A stretch of 64,000 nucleotides of DNA from the NCBI GenBank assembly GCA_032191485.1, contig JAVDOI010000005.1, positions 9,132,979-9,196,978 on the forward strand. Reading direction: 5' to 3'. The notes under the pieces are model-generated. The model ran no database searches. It saw only the letters and a program-made list of their open reading frames with translations, and was not told the DNA's origin. This stretch comes from Leptoclinus maculatus. Taxonomy: Eukaryota > Chordata > Actinopteri > Perciformes > Stichaeidae. Below, piece after piece: positions 60,501-64,000 of this stretch. How positions within the stretch are numbered: the first letter of the stretch is position 1; each line of letters opens with the position of its first letter. Both the position numbers and the translations under genes were made by a program.

Positions 60501-60639
60501 TTTTATGCACTGCAACCCTGAACTTAGCTGAAAAGATGTCCGGATCATTCGGACCGGTTCAACCCTGCCGGCTCCCTAGTTCAAAGTCTGCCTCGTGTCC
60601 AATTGAGCCCATGCGTGAATATAGTGAATATAGAGAATT

Positions 60640-61190
60640 CACGGCAAGCGAGTGGGCTCGTTGATGACGTTTCTATTTATTGTATCTATTATCATGCAGC
60701 CGGCACAAAAACGGAAGAAAACAAACGTCCGAGGGAGAAGAGTCTTTTACACGAAGACGCCGGCCAAAATGTCTAACTGGAGAGATGACGAGATTCGGTT
60801 GTTTATGTCCAAATTACCCACCGGCTACATGACCTCGGTGTAATACAAGTCATCCCCCCGTCTAAACCAAACCGGCTATTTACCAGTAGGTGTGAACGTG
60901 TCTGACATGGACAATCCCCGGATGTGTGCTAAAGGGAAATTGTGGACAATGTCCATCCATGGACGTCGTTCATATGAGAAACTGGCTTCGTGGTCACTTC
61001 CTTTGTTGTTCATCAAATATGATCAAGAGCTACTTGCAGAGGACGGCAAAAAGTAAAACTGCTTTAACTTTGGATGGCAATGCCGTCCCCGTTATTCTCT
61101 ACCGTCCAGCTCTTGTCCACTAACATGTTATTCGGTTCGACGTCTGCCTGATTCCATGTGAATGCAGTGTTAGAGGAGTGAAATCTGAAA
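60640..61190 (+). pseudogene. Possible PIF-Harbinger-type remnant with Myb/SANT-like start
   Basis: A 63-codon frame (60652-60843) ends with MSNWRDDEIRLFMSKL. The tryptophan followed by acidic residues and an aliphatic helix resembles the first helix of Myb/SANT-like domains of Harbinger DNA-binding proteins, after a basic RKKTNVRGRR stretch. The frame stops after about 20 residues of the domain, so any gene would be dead. A segment near 61133-61175 (CGGTTCGACGTCTGCCTGAT) may be one end. This is a weak call; it could be chance. Confidence 0.3.
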
Positions 61191-62048
61191 ATCCTCACCT
61201 TGTTTGTTATTGTTGAAGTTGAAGGAGAAAAGGACTTTGTTGTGTCCATTTTATAAAAGAAATGTGTAGTTACCAAAAAAAAGCTTTTCATCAAATGTTT
61301 CTAAAGGAATGAATCCTCTTAGAAAGTCTCGTCTCTATGATGCCATTATGACAGGAAGCCATTAAAGGGAACAAAACAGGGAAGTGTACAGAGCACAGTG
61401 AACCAAGAACAAACAGCCAGAGCAATGGTTTGATGAACGCAATCAAATAATGCAGTCTCTACAGGTGAAGGTCAGTGTGCAGTAATGTTGCTTTCATCGC
61501 ACAGACACACTCATGGCGGTATGAAGGTCGGGTTACACAGCCATTGGATATTGTGACAACTGACAACACGAACGGGAAATGTGTCAAAACTGAATGAAAT
61601 GTGCTCACGTGTGTCGTAACAACCCTGTCTCCTGCAAAACGGCACTCTCATACAACTTAACTGGATTGTCATTAATGTTTCGAGAGAAACGGATTTCCGG
61701 ATTGCAGTCGCAGTTTTGAACACGTATTTAACGTTGTGCATTGAAACAAAACAAAAACACTCGATTGAGTTTAGCAAAACATTATGTTTGGATTAAAATA
61801 AGCGTGTTTGCTACGTTATTTATTCACCGTTGACTTTTAGGTTCACATTGGACATGAACAGTGGTCTCCTTGGTGACAGTCCTGTGTTTGTTTGATGCCT
61901 TCATCCAACGCGACCTCCCACCATGCAGATTTTCTTCAGATTTTGATTAGAAATGTATGTGATACGTCACAAACATATGGAATCCTAGAGAAAATATATA
62001 TGTTTCCCTCAAAAAATGATTGACAATGCAGTTTCGCTGAATGGGAAC
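61191..62048 (-). other. Giant ARID3 intron; family I fragment
   Basis: 61560-61920 is homologous to 28120-28330 (CTCATACAACTTAACTGGAT, GATTGCAGTCGCAGTTTTGA) and to the 3' segment of I2 near 34590 (TTGGACATGAACAGTGGTCT). It is a solo piece of that family. No gene seen. Confidence 0.5.
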
Positions 62049-62415
62049 CATCGACTGTATATAAGAGGTGGACATAGTCGTCATGACGTCACCCATTGGT
62101 TTGTGGACTGCGGTTTTAAAACCTCGGGGTCGGCACTTTGGCATTCGCCATCTTGGATTTTGGCCGTTTTTTTGCAACCGGTGAATGGAAGTGACCACAT
62201 TTGGAAAGCGGAAGAGTGACGAATCAAGCCGTATAAGGCTCTGTTAGCCACCTGTCAGTCAAGGTAGCCCCGCCCTACGGCATACCCTGCTTTGTGGTCT
62301 ATTTGACTCTAAATGGGACCATAATGTATTCATTAAACATCATACTATATTGAAGAATACTTGAAACTAGCTACTGAGACCATAGACCATAGGCCAGTGG
62401 AGAGAATGCGAGTTA
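62049..62415 (-). repeat. Interspersed repeat family E, copy E7 (reverse)
   Basis: Reverse complement of the family: TCGACTGTATATAAGAGGTG, GACGTCACCCATTGGTTTGT, GCCATCTTGGATTTTGGCCG, GTAGCCCCGCCCTA and TTGACTCTAAATGGGACC. It shows the clean right terminus (TATATAAGAGGTGGAC) of the family. Confidence 0.85.
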
Positions 62416-64000
62416 AGGTCAGGAAACGTCATTTTTTAAAATTCATGTCACTCATTGCAAGCTGTCAGCTTATAAGAAGTCCTGTATTCCTATTGTGCAG
62501 AGCGTGTTCCACCATCTCCGTCCGCTTGACCATCTGAGGTAAAACTCCATCTGACAGACAGAGCAGATAATTGACCACAAGCTCCCGTTAACGCATGCGG
62601 CTAATTACTCAGCATCCGTCACATCTCATTTCCACTCGCGCTTCATTTATCACAGCAGTTCTCAACCAGGAGCCGACTTTGATTCACTGACTAGAACACT
62701 TCCAACAAGAAATGTATGACTTTAAGGACGGCAACTCTCATGCTTTTGAGGGTTTTGTCTCATTCTCTCACACAAAGAAATCACACAAAAAGCCACTCCT
62801 TGTTGGAAATGACTATGAAGGTTACAGGCTTCCTCCGCACACAGAACACCACACCCCATCTAATGCTAATTGTATTTTGTACACAGAACAGAGGTAAGAT
62901 GTCACGTTTTTCCAGTCACATTATTTGGAATAAAGCAGCCGTTGTCAGGATGCTTTCCTCCGGAGCATCTCCATATAAATATTCTGTCCTGTCAAGTGTC
63001 TTTTTATGCTTGAATGCAATGTGTCAGTATATGCAATAGTGGCATCACTGCAAACATGGAAGCATTTCAATCTGCTAAACAGGACCTCCTGTAAAGTAAA
63101 TGACAGCAAAATAGGGCAACAGAAAGTACCGGTAACAATAAAAATACATTTTATCGTACTATAAAACTCTTTTTCCGTCAAAGTTGAAGTGTGTTTACGA
63201 TGATCAGCTGTTTGTCTGGTGGCTTTGGGGAGAGCATAATATTTGTATGTTTCGTATGTTATTAAACTATAATAATCGCCAATCGTGATTGTTCTCCTCC
63301 ATTGGCAGCGTATTTGAAGTGTTGTTTATTAGTATTTGGGTGTTGCATTGTGGTGTTTTGGGACTTTTGTGCTTCATGGATTTGACATTGTTTGCCCCTC
63401 AAAGCCCTTCTTCTGGTTGATTTAAAGAGTCACTTCACCCAAATCTTCCTGAATCAATTAACTCTGGTACATCTATCCATGACGACAGTGTGATTCATTT
63501 GTCCAGGTTTGGAGAGATTTGCCTGCAATCTGCAATCACAATTTACCATAACAATACCATAGTTCCATAAAGACGTCATCATTGAACGAATAGTATCCAA
63601 ATAGTTCAATATCAATATATTTGTTTGAGTGAGATCCCCATGTTACACTCATATGACAGCAAATGTGTCTGCATTAGTGTTCTCAGTAAGATCTACTGCT
63701 TACTTTCTTAATGTGTAGTCATGGTTGGTTGCTGGAGTTGATAAATGAAGCTGCCACATTAGCATGACAGCTCTCCCTGAGGGAATGGATGGATGGAGAA
63801 CAATTACCAATAGCATACTGGAGAACTCCGTCTGCCGCCTCTAATGGAGAGGGAAACGCCGCGACATTACAGCTTTTTGCAGTTGACCCTTCGCTAAGCC
63901 GCTGCTGCTTGCTACTCTGTCAAGCTGACAGAGCTACCGTGGAGCCCACACTGTCACTAACTGCACTCCGTGGAGAAATATTATCCAATCTTTGGAAAAA
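62416..64000 (-). other. Giant ARID3 intron to the window end
   Basis: 62460-62690 is a non-repetitive stretch (GGCTAATTACTCAGCATCCG and an ATAATTGACC segment) that could be regulatory. The frames at 62712-63039 match nothing I recognise. No ARID3 exon was seen. Confidence 0.35.

Overview
The window looks like intronic sequence from a teleost (probably percomorph) fish chromosome. The only host gene I can support is an ARID3-family transcription factor on the minus strand, called here as arid3c (arid3a is not excluded). Four internal coding exons are visible, at 15319-15391, 4917-5100, 2754-2998 and 340-597. They join in frame across canonical splice sites, with 760 coding nt in total. They encode the extended ARID DNA-binding domain, the linker with a lysine-rich IKKEE motif created at a splice junction, and the start of the C-terminal REKLES region. 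The 5' exons lie beyond position 64000 and the 3' exons lie before position 1. The fish assignment rests on the ARID3 sequence plus the abundance of hAT-type elements, a tRNA-derived SINE with a typical fish tail, CA repeats and long minisatellites; it is inference.

Layout. Positions 1-5100 hold three exons separated by short introns containing simple repeats and one copy of a recurrent interspersed repeat (family E). Positions 5101-15318 are an intron holding a second E copy, a 1.7-kb array of 8-bp units, a broken LINE reverse-transcriptase fragment and old DNA-transposon remnants. From 15392 to the window end runs one intron of at least 48.6 kb, dominated by mobile DNA. It contains a 1.7-kb element with a 22-bp minisatellite core (22761-24483), a small TTAA-flanked element (25001-25328), and a larger relative of the first element with a 27-28-bp minisatellite core (30395-34815) into which two hAT elements have jumped. 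Further on are an E copy carrying a GC-rich MITE-like element (36130-37073), a SINE, a hAT element with an internal 41/46-bp array (37720-39243), and a three-deep nest of hAT elements (40483-44189) whose layers have direct repeats of 8 bp on both sides. Then come more E copies, a third copy of the internal-array hAT family (50177-50970), a 1-kb array of 9- and 11-bp units (52056-53078), a second SINE and a TTAGGG-containing array (58027-58300).

No operons, CRISPR arrays, rRNA genes or functional tRNA genes are present. All long open frames outside the four exons come from tandem repeats or transposon remnants. The most interesting signals are the time-ordered transposon nest, the exchange of internal modules between different hAT families, and an element family that carries different minisatellites between the same ends. 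A few non-repetitive islands in the introns are candidate enhancers only; conservation could not be tested here. I found no new multi-gene biological system.
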